NCBI GenBank assembly: GCA_022605425.2
Contig: JAKIMF020000005.1
Coordinates: 406,501-470,500, forward strand
Direction: 5' to 3'
Source: Hamiltosporidium tvaerminnensis
Taxonomy: Eukaryota; Microsporidia; Dubosqiidae
Length of the DNA: 64,000 bases
Shown here: piece by piece, positions 10,735 to 21,016 of the stretch
Layout: the number at the start of each line of letters is the position of its first letter
Numbering within the stretch: position 1 is the first letter of the stretch
Notes under the pieces: model-generated
Seen by the model: the letters and a program-made list of their open reading frames with translations, nothing else
Told to the model about the DNA's origin: nothing
Databases searched by the model: none
Translations under genes and position numbers: made by a program

Positions 10735-11233
10735 CGCTTGGTGTGTGATTGACGAGATATTAATTTCGAAATTTCGGAGGCGCCAGAGTATTCTCATTTG
10801 ACAAAAATCCTGTTGGTATAATATCTAGTGAAACTGTATTTTGAAAAGATACATTCAGTGTCTTCAATGTTAATATGGGATATAAACATGTATTAGCTCT
10901 ACTTAACCCTCTTGGATTTAAAAAAGATACGTTTTTCTGTATCAATTAGCCTCCAAGTCTTCTAGCCAAAGTGAGCAACACTAGATTTATATGCTTTTAC
11001 ATGAAAATTATTTCCAAATTATTCATGGTTTACAATATAAGTACAAATGAAGCTCTAGATGGCTTTATGATGAACTTAAATTCTTTGTAAATCTTTCTTA
11101 TTGTACAATTCTCAGTAAAAACACTGGCAATGCAAGGAATTTTAATTTAATAAATAACCAGCAAATATTCTAAAAACCGGTTAAAATTAATCATTTCGAA
11201 ACAGATGGTTTTCATTTAGCTATCCTACTCCAT
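10735..11233 (-). mobile_element. Family U element, strongly decayed
   Basis: The minus strand keeps the block around TAAAAGCATATAAATCTAG, TTGCTCACTTTGGCTAGAAG and a CAGGATTTTTG region, in U order. The start near 11233 reads GGAGTAGGATAGC. The 3' third is mostly unrecognisable, so the 10735 limit is uncertain. Confidence 0.5.
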
Positions 11234-12404
11234 AAAAAAAACAGAATAATATAAACATGTAAAATAAAAATTATTTTCTTATCAAGAAAATTAAACACAA
11301 TAATTAATTTATACAAACCTTTTTCTTTTAGGACATCTTAAAGATTAATTTTTATAGAAATATGCGGACAAATGTTTATAACTAGATTTATTATTAAAGA
11401 ATTAAGTTTATATTAACTATACATATTCAAATATAAATCATGAAGAAATTGTTGCAAAATTATATAAAAAATAGCTTATAATTATCATAAATATTCTATA
11501 AAAAGGAAATTATTTGTAAGACGAAGAAAGAAAATTTATTTTAATATTTTTGTTATTTATCTTAAATTTTTTAAATAAAAAAACAGATCTAATTTGAATA
11601 TTTTAATGTTAAGTTTTTCAAATGTATTTTTTATTGATCCGTAACTGTAATTATTAGAGAAAATATACGTTTTACGAATTAAATTATTTATCATATCAAA
11701 TATTTTAAACTTCGTATGTAGAGTAAAAGTAGAAAATTAGACATAACAGTATATTTATTAAAGAAAACGACTTTGAGTCTAAATATTTCGATTGAGTTGA
11801 TTTCGTTAGAATTCATCATAAATACATTTTTTTAAAAATAAATTTTTCTAAATTAAAATCTTTATTACTTTCAAAACAAAATATTGAATTTTAAACAACC
11901 CAGAATCTCAAAGTATAAAAATTTTATAATATAATCATAAATTATTCTATTTTTATTTGTAATCACTTCTATAAATAGAAAAAATAAAAATATTCTAACC
12001 AGAATTAAAAAATCAAATCAAATGGTTTTGAAATTGATTTTATTTTTAGAGTACCAATGTGTAAATATTTGAATTTAATACGTCGATTGAGTAATATTAA
12101 TATTTTTAGAATATAAATAATTTATTTACTTTTTTTATAATATAAATATTTTTTCTATAAATCTGTTTACCTTCTTTTTGAGATAAGTATTTTTTCAATA
12201 AATTTATTTGCTAGTTTATGAAAAGAAAAAAAATTTGATAAATAAAAGTATAATTATTTATCTATAAATTTTTAATCGTAACAAATTAAAAAATAAGTCT
12301 ATAAATTCTTAAAAAAACCAAAAGATATGTAATTGATTACCAACAATAAACGATAAAATATGTTTGAAAACAAATAATAAATAGATTAAAATGAAATAAT
12401 ATAT
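11234..12404. other. Extremely AT-rich interval
   Basis: No frames, only A/T runs with loosely repeated ATAAATATTTTTTC-like segments around 12110-12220. Confidence 0.5.
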
Positions 12405-12418
12405 TTCTAAAATATAAA

Positions 12419-13259
12419 GCCGTGGATCATCTAGCAACTCGATGTGAAAACTGCTAGTCCATGTCTTTATCTGACGGCATAATGAACATTCCAGATGCCT
12501 ATACCTCCTTCTCTCAAATAGATATTAGTTTAAGTCTACAAAACAGAGTAGGAGCTTTCGGTTCATGAAATTCTTTAAAACAAGCATGTCTAAATAACAG
12601 TGAATACCAGGATAAAAACTGATTTCAAATTCGGTGTAATAGGCTAGATATATTTATTTTAGATAAAACGAAAAATAAGATAAAACTCATTGAAGTAGGA
12701 ATCACTTTCCAAGATTCACTTCAAATAGTTGAAACTGAAAACACTTAGGAAGTATGACTTTCTAGCCAATGAGCTGGGTCTTATTTATAAGTTTAGTGTC
12801 GAGATTATCTCTTATGTGATGACCTGGGACGGTATTGTGACAAAATACCATAAATCTCATCTTAAAAGACCAGAAGTACCCATGAATGTAGACCCATACA
12901 TTCCGTCTATACTACCTAAGCAGATGACAGTCGAATCAATTTTCTTTGATCAACTACGAGGACTTAGGTTGAGACCCAATGCCGAAGAATTATGGGAGAG
13001 AGAGCTCAATGGATGTTATTGAGAGAGCCGAGATGCATGTGGAACCAACAACTCATTTAAAACAAGCGAGTAAAGATAAAATGGTGTTAAACATTTAAAA
13101 ATAACAAATATTGCACCCATTATTTCAGAAGGAGGAACTGACCAAACACATAAATGAAGAGTCGGATTTAGAGGACGAAACGATAGTGGTTAAAGAGGTA
13201 AAAGGAGGTTTATAAAAGCTATAAAGAAATTTTTAATCCAGAATTTTATTAGCTAAAAA
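12419..13259 (+). mobile_element. Family L retrotransposon, 5'-truncated copy with 14-bp target duplication
   Basis: Starts abruptly in the CCHC knuckle region (GATCATCTAGCAACTCGATG, as at 52198 in the long copy) and runs through the endonuclease region (frame remnant 12729-13022: TLRKYDFLANELGLIYKF) to the family 3' end CCAGAATTTTATTA. It is flanked by TTCTAAAATATAAA (12405-12418) and TTTTAAAATATAAA (13260-13273), 13 of 14 identical. 5' truncation plus target duplication is the mark of target-primed reverse transcription. Frames are broken, so it is inactive. Confidence 0.85.
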
Positions 13260-13364
13260 TTTTAAAATATAAATGATTGTTTCCTCAAAGGGATAAACCT
13301 TCTTCAAAATAAATAATAAATTTGAGTGAAATATCATATTTTAGAAGAATACATTAAATAAAGT

Positions 13365-13976
13365 TTAATTTTTGTTTTTAATCCTAGAATCCAAAAATAT
13401 AACATAATCATCTTTTAGTTCTTTTTGTATGCTTTGATCAGGACAACATACATCTTTAAGAATTTCATTTTTTGGTGGAATGAAAAAGTAAATAGAATTA
13501 ACTGTATTTAAATATGAAATAGAAACAGAAATTCTTTCTTTTGGTGGTTTTGGAGAATCATTGACATATATAAACATTTCTTTTTTGGTAATATTTTTCG
13601 AATTAGGGAATATTGAAGCAATATGACCATCTTCTCCCACACCCAAAAAGCAGACATTTATGGGTTCAAGGATAGAAATATAATCTTCTATAGCCTTTTC
13701 TGGACAGATTTTAGTGTTTATAGGATAAATCAAAGCATCAGTACTCTTTAAAAATTCTGCATCGAAAAAATTCAAATCACTTTCTTGTTGAGAGATTCGC
13801 TCATCAGCAAAATATATTTTCCATTTCGTTGTTTTAATATTTTTAAAATTTATATTTTTCAATATCGTAAGTATTGAGCCACCTGATATCATTAATTTAA
13901 GGTCTTTATTGTCAAATTTCCTTAATATTGATTCCATTTCATATACAAAATCTGAAATATAAATTGTACTTGGCAT
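13365..13976 (-). CDS. PGL: 6-phosphogluconolactonase
   Basis: A 203-residue enzyme that hydrolyses 6-phosphogluconolactone to 6-phosphogluconate, the second step of the oxidative pentose phosphate pathway, in the cytosol. Family motifs appear in order: SGGS (31-34, phosphate loop), FADER (56-60), SDLNFF (66-71), LGVGEDGHIASIFP (111-124, with the conserved Asp-Gly-His) and SPKPPKERISVS (141-152). It is shorter than typical homologues (about 230-260 residues), as is common in microsporidia, but no core motif is missing. The start is set by the ATG at 13976 and a CCC motif ten bases upstream. The neighbour downstream of its stop is a dead L element. Confidence 0.93.
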   Translation of the reverse strand: MPSTIYISDFVYEMESILRKFDNKDLKLMISGGSILTILKNINFKNIKTTKWKIYFADERISQQESDLNFFDAEFLKSTDALIYPINTKICPEKAIEDYISILEPINVCFLGVGEDGHIASIFPNSKNITKKEMFIYVNDSPKPPKERISVSISYLNTVNSIYFFIPPKNEILKDVCCPDQSIQKELKDDYVIFLDSRIKNKN

Positions 13977-13986
13977 CTCTACGTAT

Positions 13987-13989
13987 GGG
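13987..13989 (-). promoter_or_regulatory. CCC motif of 6-phosphogluconolactonase
   Basis: ATATCCCATACGTAGAG directly precedes the ATG on the minus strand; CCC is ten bases from the start. Confidence 0.6.
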
Positions 13990-15398
13990 ATATTAAAATA
14001 TTTATTAAAATATTAAATATATTTATGGATAAAAAAACAAAAATTCGTAGTTTTTTTTGTAAAAATATTTTTGTTTGATATAAATCATTGATTGTTCAAA
14101 CGATAAATAGAAAACATAGTTACTATTTTTTTGTGTAAAAATAATTTTGTTTAAACTAAAGTATTATATAATTTATACGAAGATAAAGTCCAGTAGTTCG
14201 TTTTTTATTGAAAAAAGAAAATTTACTTAGATTTAAGAAAGATTTTATCCTTACGAAACTCTAAACAATATTAATTAATTTACTATTTTTTGTATTCGTC
14301 TTTATTTCTTATACGGATTTAGTTGTTTAAAAAATTATTTTATAGGATTGTAATTCTTTTTATAAGATTATATTTCGCACAACTTGAACCCTTGAAAATT
14401 GTGTATCGATAGTCTATTTTAATTTAGATAGAATCTTTATTTACTCTTTTAATTTTTATTTGAAATACCCCTCTCAATTCTTATTCTATTTATACCATTG
14501 AATCATCTTGGTAAATAAAATATCTCCATCTGAAAATATTATTAATCGGAAAAGCTAAATATAATTTTATAAATTAAAAAATACAAATTTACAGAATATA
14601 AATGAAATAAAATCATTTAGAAATTACATATATTTATAAAATTTTGAAGTTTGATAGTATTCGAAACAAAATGTTGTAATATTTTAATTTTTTATAAAAA
14701 TCCCAAAAAATTAAACTGAAGGTTGGATTTGCGTTTTATACCACTAGTTTCTTTCATAGTGAATAACACATTATCATGAAAAGAAATTTTTATTCCAAAC
14801 TACGTATATTTATATTTATACATGACTAATAACATAACTTATCATTGATTATTATATCTCATCGATATTAGATAATTCGATATAGATAATCTTATAAAGT
14901 AATTGGGGTTTATTTGAACCAATTATATAGCTTCATGATGCCCATTTACAACACTGAATATAACTTATTTGTGTTTTTATTGAACCAGATTATTCATAAA
15001 TTGTAATTTACTTAAAAATAAATTCAGATATTTAATTAGTTATATTAAATTGCCTCTATCGCTCAAGTTATATTTATCCTCATTTTAACTAAAACAATCA
15101 GTTTTTCTTAATGGAATTATAATTTGGTAAATATTGAAAAAAAACGAATTCTTTAAAGTATAATTAGATAACTTTTATACAGAAATAAACATAAAATCGT
15201 TTTTTTTTTCAGATAAATTTCTTGTTAGAAGAAAATCATTTTGAAATACTTTTTTGAAAAATTTTAGACTTTCAAAAGATTGAAAATACATATATGATCA
15301 CTTAAGTAAGTTGGGATTTAAATAATGAGTTCTGATTTATTTTGTCTAGAAAAATCTTAATCGGCAATTATATTTTGTATTTATGTCCCGTAAGCATA
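13990..15398. other. AT-rich interval, no gene seen
   Basis: Upstream flank of the phosphogluconolactonase gene; no open frame or repeat family recognised. Confidence 0.45.
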
Positions 15399-15412
15399 TT
15401 TAGAAAGTATTT

Positions 15413-15642
15413 TGTCATCCTAGGCACTACAGCCCAGCACGAGCCTTGGCCGTCTTCAGTAATATCACCAACTAGTGCCTTTCCAGTGATTCTGTTTACT
15501 TTTTGGGTTTTGTAACAAGGCGGTTTTAAAGGATGGATTTTTAGGCCACGATCAACCCTAACCAGGAGGACCAGTCCCTTTAGTTGTTTCTTACGACAAG
15601 CAGAGAATACTTTAAGCCAATTCTGTTCTCGACAGGGTGAAA
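15413..15642 (-). mobile_element. Family S short element
   Basis: The minus strand reads ACAGAATTGGCTT, ATTCTCTGCTTGTCGTAAG, AACTAAAGGGACTGGTCC, GTAACAAGG-type blocks and GGCCAAGGCTCGTGC in family order. Flanks ATTTAGAAAGTATT (15399-15412) and GTAAAGGAAGTATT (15643-15656) match at about 10 of 14 positions, fitting an aged 14-bp target duplication. Confidence 0.75.
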
Positions 15643-15809
15643 GTAAAGGAAGTATTTAAGAAATCTAGACATTATTATGTAGTTTTTTAGCTAAACGAAA
15701 ATGAAATTTTTCTATTTTAGTCTACAATAAACGTCTATTTTGCCATACACTTAGCCTATATGATTTTACTTTTAAGAAAACATAATAAAATATAGTTATT
15801 AGTGAACAT

Positions 15810-16555
15810 CGGGTGGAGAGTGAATAACCTCATAAAAAACCTTCTGCTTGGAAATAAGTGTGTGAAACTGGTGTGAGAATATTATTTGGATTTTTGGTTG
15901 GAAAAACCACACTACATTTTCTGTTGTTCTATAGGAGTTGTTTCGTGGGTGTTGTTATGAGAAAGAGAGGTCTAAGAAATGGAGAAACTTTTTCTACAAA
16001 TCCATTTTGTAGTTTTTTATGTAACTATATTGCCGACCGTAACTGAACATATAGGTAATTGCCATGTAAAAGCATAGAAACCCAACCTTGCTTACTCGGG
16101 TTAGAAGACTTAGCATCTTGGAGCTATAAAAATAAAACTATTAAAAGCCAGGAAAGCTAAGTAGCAGGTTATACCTGTTGGTATGACATTGCACTGTCTA
16201 GGTGGACCCCATGTAAATCACTGAAATATATCTTAGATAGAAGTTTATTGGGTTCAGAAAGGGTAGAGTAAGTGGGAATGCTGCATAGTCTTGGGAGAGC
16301 CCAAGGGGATTCGGTCTTCGATACTACTCCACGAAACGGACATTAACGAACACTGGGCAACCGTATTGCCTATTAATTAGGTTCTACACACCCGGTAGAT
16401 GAAAGGCTTTGGAATGAGAGTATCGCAGGGGTTACTGATAGAGTTTTGGGGTAGCAGTTATTTATGTTAAACCTAGAACTGCATTAATTCCATGAAAACA
16501 AATATAACACTTGCCACTATTTTAAAAAGATGTAATGTTTTTTAGCTAAAGTTAT
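15810..16555 (+). mobile_element. Family U element, well preserved, with 14-bp target duplication
   Basis: A 746-bp copy flanked by TTATTAGTGAACAT (15796-15809) and TTATTAGTAAACAT (16556-16569), 13 of 14 identical. It contains the family blocks AGGTCTAAGAAATGGAG, CATGTAAAAGCATAG, AGCAGGTTATACCTG (a perfect hairpin), GGGTTCAGAAAGGGTAGAG and GCAGTTATTTATGTTAAACC with AACTGC. A 62-codon frame at 15858-16046 is not kept in length or frame among copies, so I regard U as non-coding. It ends in TTAGCTAAAG. Confidence 0.85.
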
Positions 16556-16569
16556 TTATTAGTAAACAT

Positions 16570-17869
16570 TCAGTAAAAAATTAGATAATCTTTAAAATAA
16601 AAATATAAAAATACTCGAAAATGCCTGAAAAGAAATAAACCATAGAATTAAAATTGAAGGTTTTTAATTCAAAAGTTTGCCAATCTCTTGTAATCATATT
16701 TAAAATGCAAATAAAAAAGATAAAAAATTTGTAACCATAACTATTTATATGATTAAAATTAAATTGAAAGTTTTCATAATTATCATGTTTTTTTCGACCA
16801 AAAAACCCGTAGAAGTTTCAAAACAAAAATGAAGAAATAATTTCTTACAAAATTTAAATCCAAGTAATCAGGGAACCAAAAATATACTTTAGAAAAATAT
16901 TTCTACGCATTTCTGCTAAATAATTTTAGAAAATAGTAAAATTTTTATACAGTTATACGTTTTGTTTTATTTATGTTGTGGTTAAACTTTATTGAATGTA
17001 AGCGCCTTAAATTTTATGATATAATCGTATCAATTATGTATATTTTATGTATGATCGTTTAAGTCATAAAAATCATTATTTAATAAAACTTTCTTATAAT
17101 TATTTCTTCATCTTTGTATTTATTGAGTTTATTTATATCTTAACTTAATTTGCACAAATCAGTATATTTTATTATAAACTATCGTGTCGTTAGTATGGAT
17201 TATTAAAGCAACAAAAAAATTAAGAGAAATAGACGATTGTAAAGTAATACTATGTTTTCTTCATATAGTATAAAAAATATAATTAATAATATAAGCCAAA
17301 GTAGATTTTCAAATAAAAATTTTACTTCTCTCAGGTTTATCTTACCTTGATATTATTTTTTTTTATTTTTTTCTAAAATCTTATTCTTAGATTTTCGGAA
17401 TATTTTATAATTTTCTAGCTTTTTATTCGAAGAACTTATTTAAACAATTATTTATAGAGCTTGAAAAAAGAATCATCTAAGTTTTATTTCATTGATTTTT
17501 TTAAAGTTTAGGTAGCTTCTTTGCTCATCATATTGTTCCCTCTAGTAATTTAGAGAATAGAAAGTGGAAGAAAACATTGGCTTCTGATAAATTTATTTAG
17601 AAAGAACTCGTACTTTTTGTTGTAGTTCCTTTTCAAAATAATATTTTATCCAAATAAATATTCTCGAAAAGCTTTAAGAAATGTTATTGTTTTTAGTGCA
17701 AAATCTTGAGACATCTGTCACGAGAAGAAGCTCAAATTTAATGTAATTTTGATTTTAATCTTATATTTCGCCTATGATTTTAATTAATATTTGAAAAAAT
17801 ATGTGAGAATTATGACGAAAAATTAGAAAGAAATAGTAAAAAGTAATACACAAATCTATTTATTGAGCT
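16570..17869. other. AT-rich interval, no gene seen
   Basis: No open frame of note on either strand and no L, U or S sequence. Confidence 0.45.
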
Positions 17870-18190
17870 TTATGCATATAGAATTAGTTCTGCTCGACTA
17901 AAATTTGCTTTTGTTGCATTTCCAGCTCCGCCTTCGCTTGAAATTCCTCCAATTCCTCCAATTCCACCTATAACCGGATTTGCTGCGCCCGTAGCATTAC
18001 CCTCGGCTGAAGTACTGTTGCTCGATGTAGCGTTATCACCCGTAGTACTATTAGTTCCCGAAGCAGCGTCTTTTTCAGATGTCTTTGATTCACTAGAAGA
18101 ACTTTTATCACTGCTCTTGTCTGGAGTAGCAAAAACAATATTTATAACACATAAGAATATGAATAGAAAAACGCGACAAATTTTCTGCAT
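17870..18190 (-). CDS. Small secreted Ser/Thr/Gly-rich protein, copy 2
   Basis: A 106-residue paralogue of the gene at 8474-8743. The signal peptide is MQKICRVFLFIFLCVINIVFA, followed by TPDKSSDKSSSSE, a Ser/Thr/Ala/Asn-rich stretch with several NxT/S sites (NSTT, NATSS, NSTS, NATG), a short IGGIGGIGGI repeat, and the conserved end FSRAELILYA. Shared with copy 1 are the residues MQKI, CVINIV, KSS and RAELxLYA. The middle differs in length and content, typical of fast-changing secreted proteins. A 64-codon frame on the opposite strand is its shadow. No function is recognised. Confidence 0.75.
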   Translation of the reverse strand: MQKICRVFLFIFLCVINIVFATPDKSSDKSSSSESKTSEKDAASGTNSTTGDNATSSNSTSAEGNATGAANPVIGGIGGIGGISSEGGAGNATKANFSRAELILYA

Positions 18191-18350
18191 AACTTCTATT
18201 CTGCATACATAATTATACTTTATTTTTTTTTTGAAAAAACGTATAATGTTTTTTAGCTCCTTTATTTTCCCTTAAAATTATAAAATGAATGAATTGATAA
18301 TTCCATTTCATATCAATATTTTTCTTATCTAGCCAATTAGACTTTTGAAT
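18191..18350 (-). promoter_or_regulatory. Upstream region conserved with that of copy 1
   Basis: Shares with 8744-8930 the blocks CCAATTAG, GATATGAAATGGAATT, TTCATTC, AAAACGTATAAT and AAAGTATAATTATG, the last about 20-35 bases before the ATG. No CCC motif. Confidence 0.55.
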
Positions 18351-19297
18351 ACCGTTATTTTGTAATGTTTTCTTTACAAAACCTTCCAAATATTTTTCTT
18401 CGTGTCCAATAAAGAAAATTCAGGATTTATTTGTTTATAAAAAATCTCATTTATTCTTTAAAAAATACAATAATTTTTTATAGTGTTTGGTATATCATAT
18501 TATAGTACACACGACCAGATATGATTAAATAATACCTTTTTTAGAAAATAAATTATTGAATTAAGTTTATTGAAAATTTTTAAAGGATTATCATATTTTA
18601 ATCTTATACAATCCTACTATTTATTTTAAATTCTATTATTATGACAAATACTACTATTTATAGCTAAAAAACCAAAGTTTTAAATTTGAAATCGCTTCCA
18701 TTATTAAAATTAAGTACTTCTAACCACTTTCTTTATGGTATATAGTGATAAAAAATATAATTTTAAATCCTGAATTTAAAAACAAGATAGCTAAATACTC
18801 TAAAAAGTATATTGACCCATATCTTATGAAAAATTCATCGCATTTGCCTGAAGAGTCGAATGATTAGGTTTATTTAAAAAAGTTGTGGATAAAAAAACCG
18901 AAATCAAAGTATCGACTCAAAATACAGAACAGAACTCAAATATAAATATACCAAATAAATAGGAAAAGAGAGGAGGTATAATAAACCAAGCAAAAACACA
19001 GAGTAAACTAATAAAACATTAAAAAAATTGTTTTTTTTTATATTTCCAATTTAAAAATAAAACCAAGAAAATTATTAAATAAAATAAAAAACTGTGTACA
19101 AATAACAATTAAATGCTTTAAAATATAAATTGATTAAAATATTTCAATAAATATTTTTCTTTATACAGAAACGACTTTCTTATAATTAAAATATTAAAAG
19201 ATAATAATTTACTTAAATATTTAAAAATTATCTGCAAATAAATATAAAATAAACACTTAAAAATATGGACTTGTTCTAATATTATTTATATTTGAAT
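18351..19297. other. AT-rich interval, no gene seen
   Basis: No open frame or recognised repeat. Confidence 0.45.
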
Positions 19298-19560
19298 TTA
19301 CACATTTTTTTTAGCGACACCATATTTTATATCTGTTTTATTGTCATTTATATTTAATTCTTCGTAATTCTGTAAAATCAACGCTTTAATTGGATGATTT
19401 AATTAACAAATATTTTGTCTAAAAGTTCCTTTTTAGATTCTAAATTTCTTGTATTTATCATTTTGAAAAGGGATTGGTTGTCATCTATTTATATATAGAA
19501 GAAATTACCTGCATAGTTATAATTTTTGATATTTGATTCAAAAGTTGTAAAAGAATATCT
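19298..19560 (-). pseudogene. Decayed coding fragment, unrecognised
   Basis: Upstream of a TAA stop at 19298-19300 a frame of about 34 codons reads PIKALILQNYEELNINDNK and ends GVAKKNV. After one frameshift it continues with MINTRNLESKKELLDKIFVN and, across a stop, with FTTFESNIKNYNYAGNFF. Codon use and residue mix look like real protein rather than AT noise, but no start or CCC motif survives. Family unknown. Confidence 0.3.
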
Positions 19561-19883
19561 GAACGTTCAAAAAGAAAAAATAACAATTTTTATAATCTAT
19601 AATTTAACATATAAGCTTATATAAATGTATATTTCCCTTGTATAGAGCACGGTTTAGGATTTAATGTGATACTAATAAGCTTTTTATAAATTTTTTTAAC
19701 AAAAATATTTGTTCACAAACAGCTATAAATATGCCATACTTTATTTACTAAGAAAATATCTTTCATGGTATTTCATTTTAAAATATCTAAAAATTATTAA
19801 AAAAAAATTATTTTGACTATATTGTGTCTGCCATATCAAATCTACCTCTAAAGAATATATTTGAGAAAGATTGTAAAACCTTT

Positions 19884-20029
19884 GCTATTTCGAAGCCAAT
19901 TTTTAAACTTCAAAATTTTTGAATTAATTCTTAAGTTGTTTCGATTACTTAAAACTGCTATTTCGAAACCAATTTTTAAACTTAAAAATCTATGAATTAA
20001 TTCTTAAGTTGTTTCGATTACTTAAAAAA
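19884..20029 (+). repeat. 73-bp tandem duplication
   Basis: GCTATTTCGAA(G/A)CCAATTTTTAAACTT and the following AATTAATTCTTAAGTTG block occur at 19884 and again at 19957, with few differences. Confidence 0.85.
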
Positions 20030-20189
20030 TAATTTATTTAAATATTTTTTAATAATTTCAGTATAAAAAATTACTTTATCAAGTTCCTTACAATAAGTCT
20101 TCTTGCAGTATTTTATCAAGGTTGTTTATTAATTAAACTATGGAAGCTTGAATATTTCGCAGGGTTATATTTATTAATAGCTACTCTCT

Positions 20190-20427
20190 TTCGCACCATG
20201 TCGGGAGCAGAATTGGCTTGGTGTATTCTCTGCTTGTCGTAAGAGGCGACTAAAAGGGACTGATCCTTCATGTTGGGGTTGGGCGTAGGGCCAACAACCC
20301 ACCTTTTAAAACTAACTGTTACGAAACCCAATAAGTAAAAAAATCCACTGGAAAAAATACCGGTGACCGGTGTTACTAAGAGAGGCCAAGGCTCGCTCAA
20401 GGCTGTAGTGCCAAAGATGAATCAATG
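20190..20427 (+). mobile_element. Family S short element with perfect 14-bp target duplication
   Basis: A 238-bp element between two exact copies of AATAGCTACTCTCT (20176-20189 and 20428-20441). It is the best-defined S copy. Its core CTTGTCGTAAGAGGCGACTA can fold as GTCG/CGAC; further blocks are GGGCGTAGGGCCAACAACCC, GTTACGAAACCC, CCGGTGACCGGTGTTACT (itself a CCGGT/ACCGG inverted pair) and GGCCAAGGCTCGC. It ends in a degenerate ATGAATCAATG tail. Open frames here (20116-20400 minus) are shadows of the element. Confidence 0.9.
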
Positions 20428-20441
20428 AATAGCTACTCTCT

Positions 20442-21016
20442 CCTAAAAAAATATTAAATTCTTTGTATATCCCACAATTTATTATTTCTTGCATATTTAA
20501 GTTAAATGTAACCCATTTTGAACACATTTAGATCTATGAACATATTATCATGCACTACTTTAGATAAAACTTTCAATCATTACATTAATATTCAAAATAG
20601 CATCTAGATTACTTGCATGTAAATATAAATTTCTTCTTTTAACTTCTTCAGAGAACAAAAAATTTAAAACATATTTGCAAAGAAATTCCATAAGAAAAAT
20701 TCAAAGGAAAAATTTTATAATTATTTCATAAATGAATATTTTGTTCTTTTATACTTAATTTATATCCTTTTTAAATTATTATTTACCAAAAAAAGAAATA
20801 TTAAGAATTAAATTACCGTTACTCAAATAATGTAAGCCACCAGATTTTATAAACAGAAATTTATTTAAGAATATAAAAAAATAAAATTTACTTAAAAATC
20901 AAGTAAAATTTATTAATTTAATTTGTTATCTTAAATATACCAAGGAATTATAAAAACTTAGAAAAAAAAATTAAATTATAAATTTTAACTTTTAAATTAT
21001 TAAAGATTAAACTATT
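20442..21016. other. AT-rich 3' flank of VMA13
   Basis: No gene or repeat family seen. Confidence 0.45.

Noticed and set aside
15810-16555. U as a solo LTR or rRNA fragment
   Set aside because: The flanking duplication is 14 bp rather than 4-6, the ends are not TG...CA, and no rRNA signature is recognisable.
20116-20527. Minus-strand frames of 94 and 71 codons
   Set aside because: They are antisense to the S element and its flank and have no homologue-like motif.
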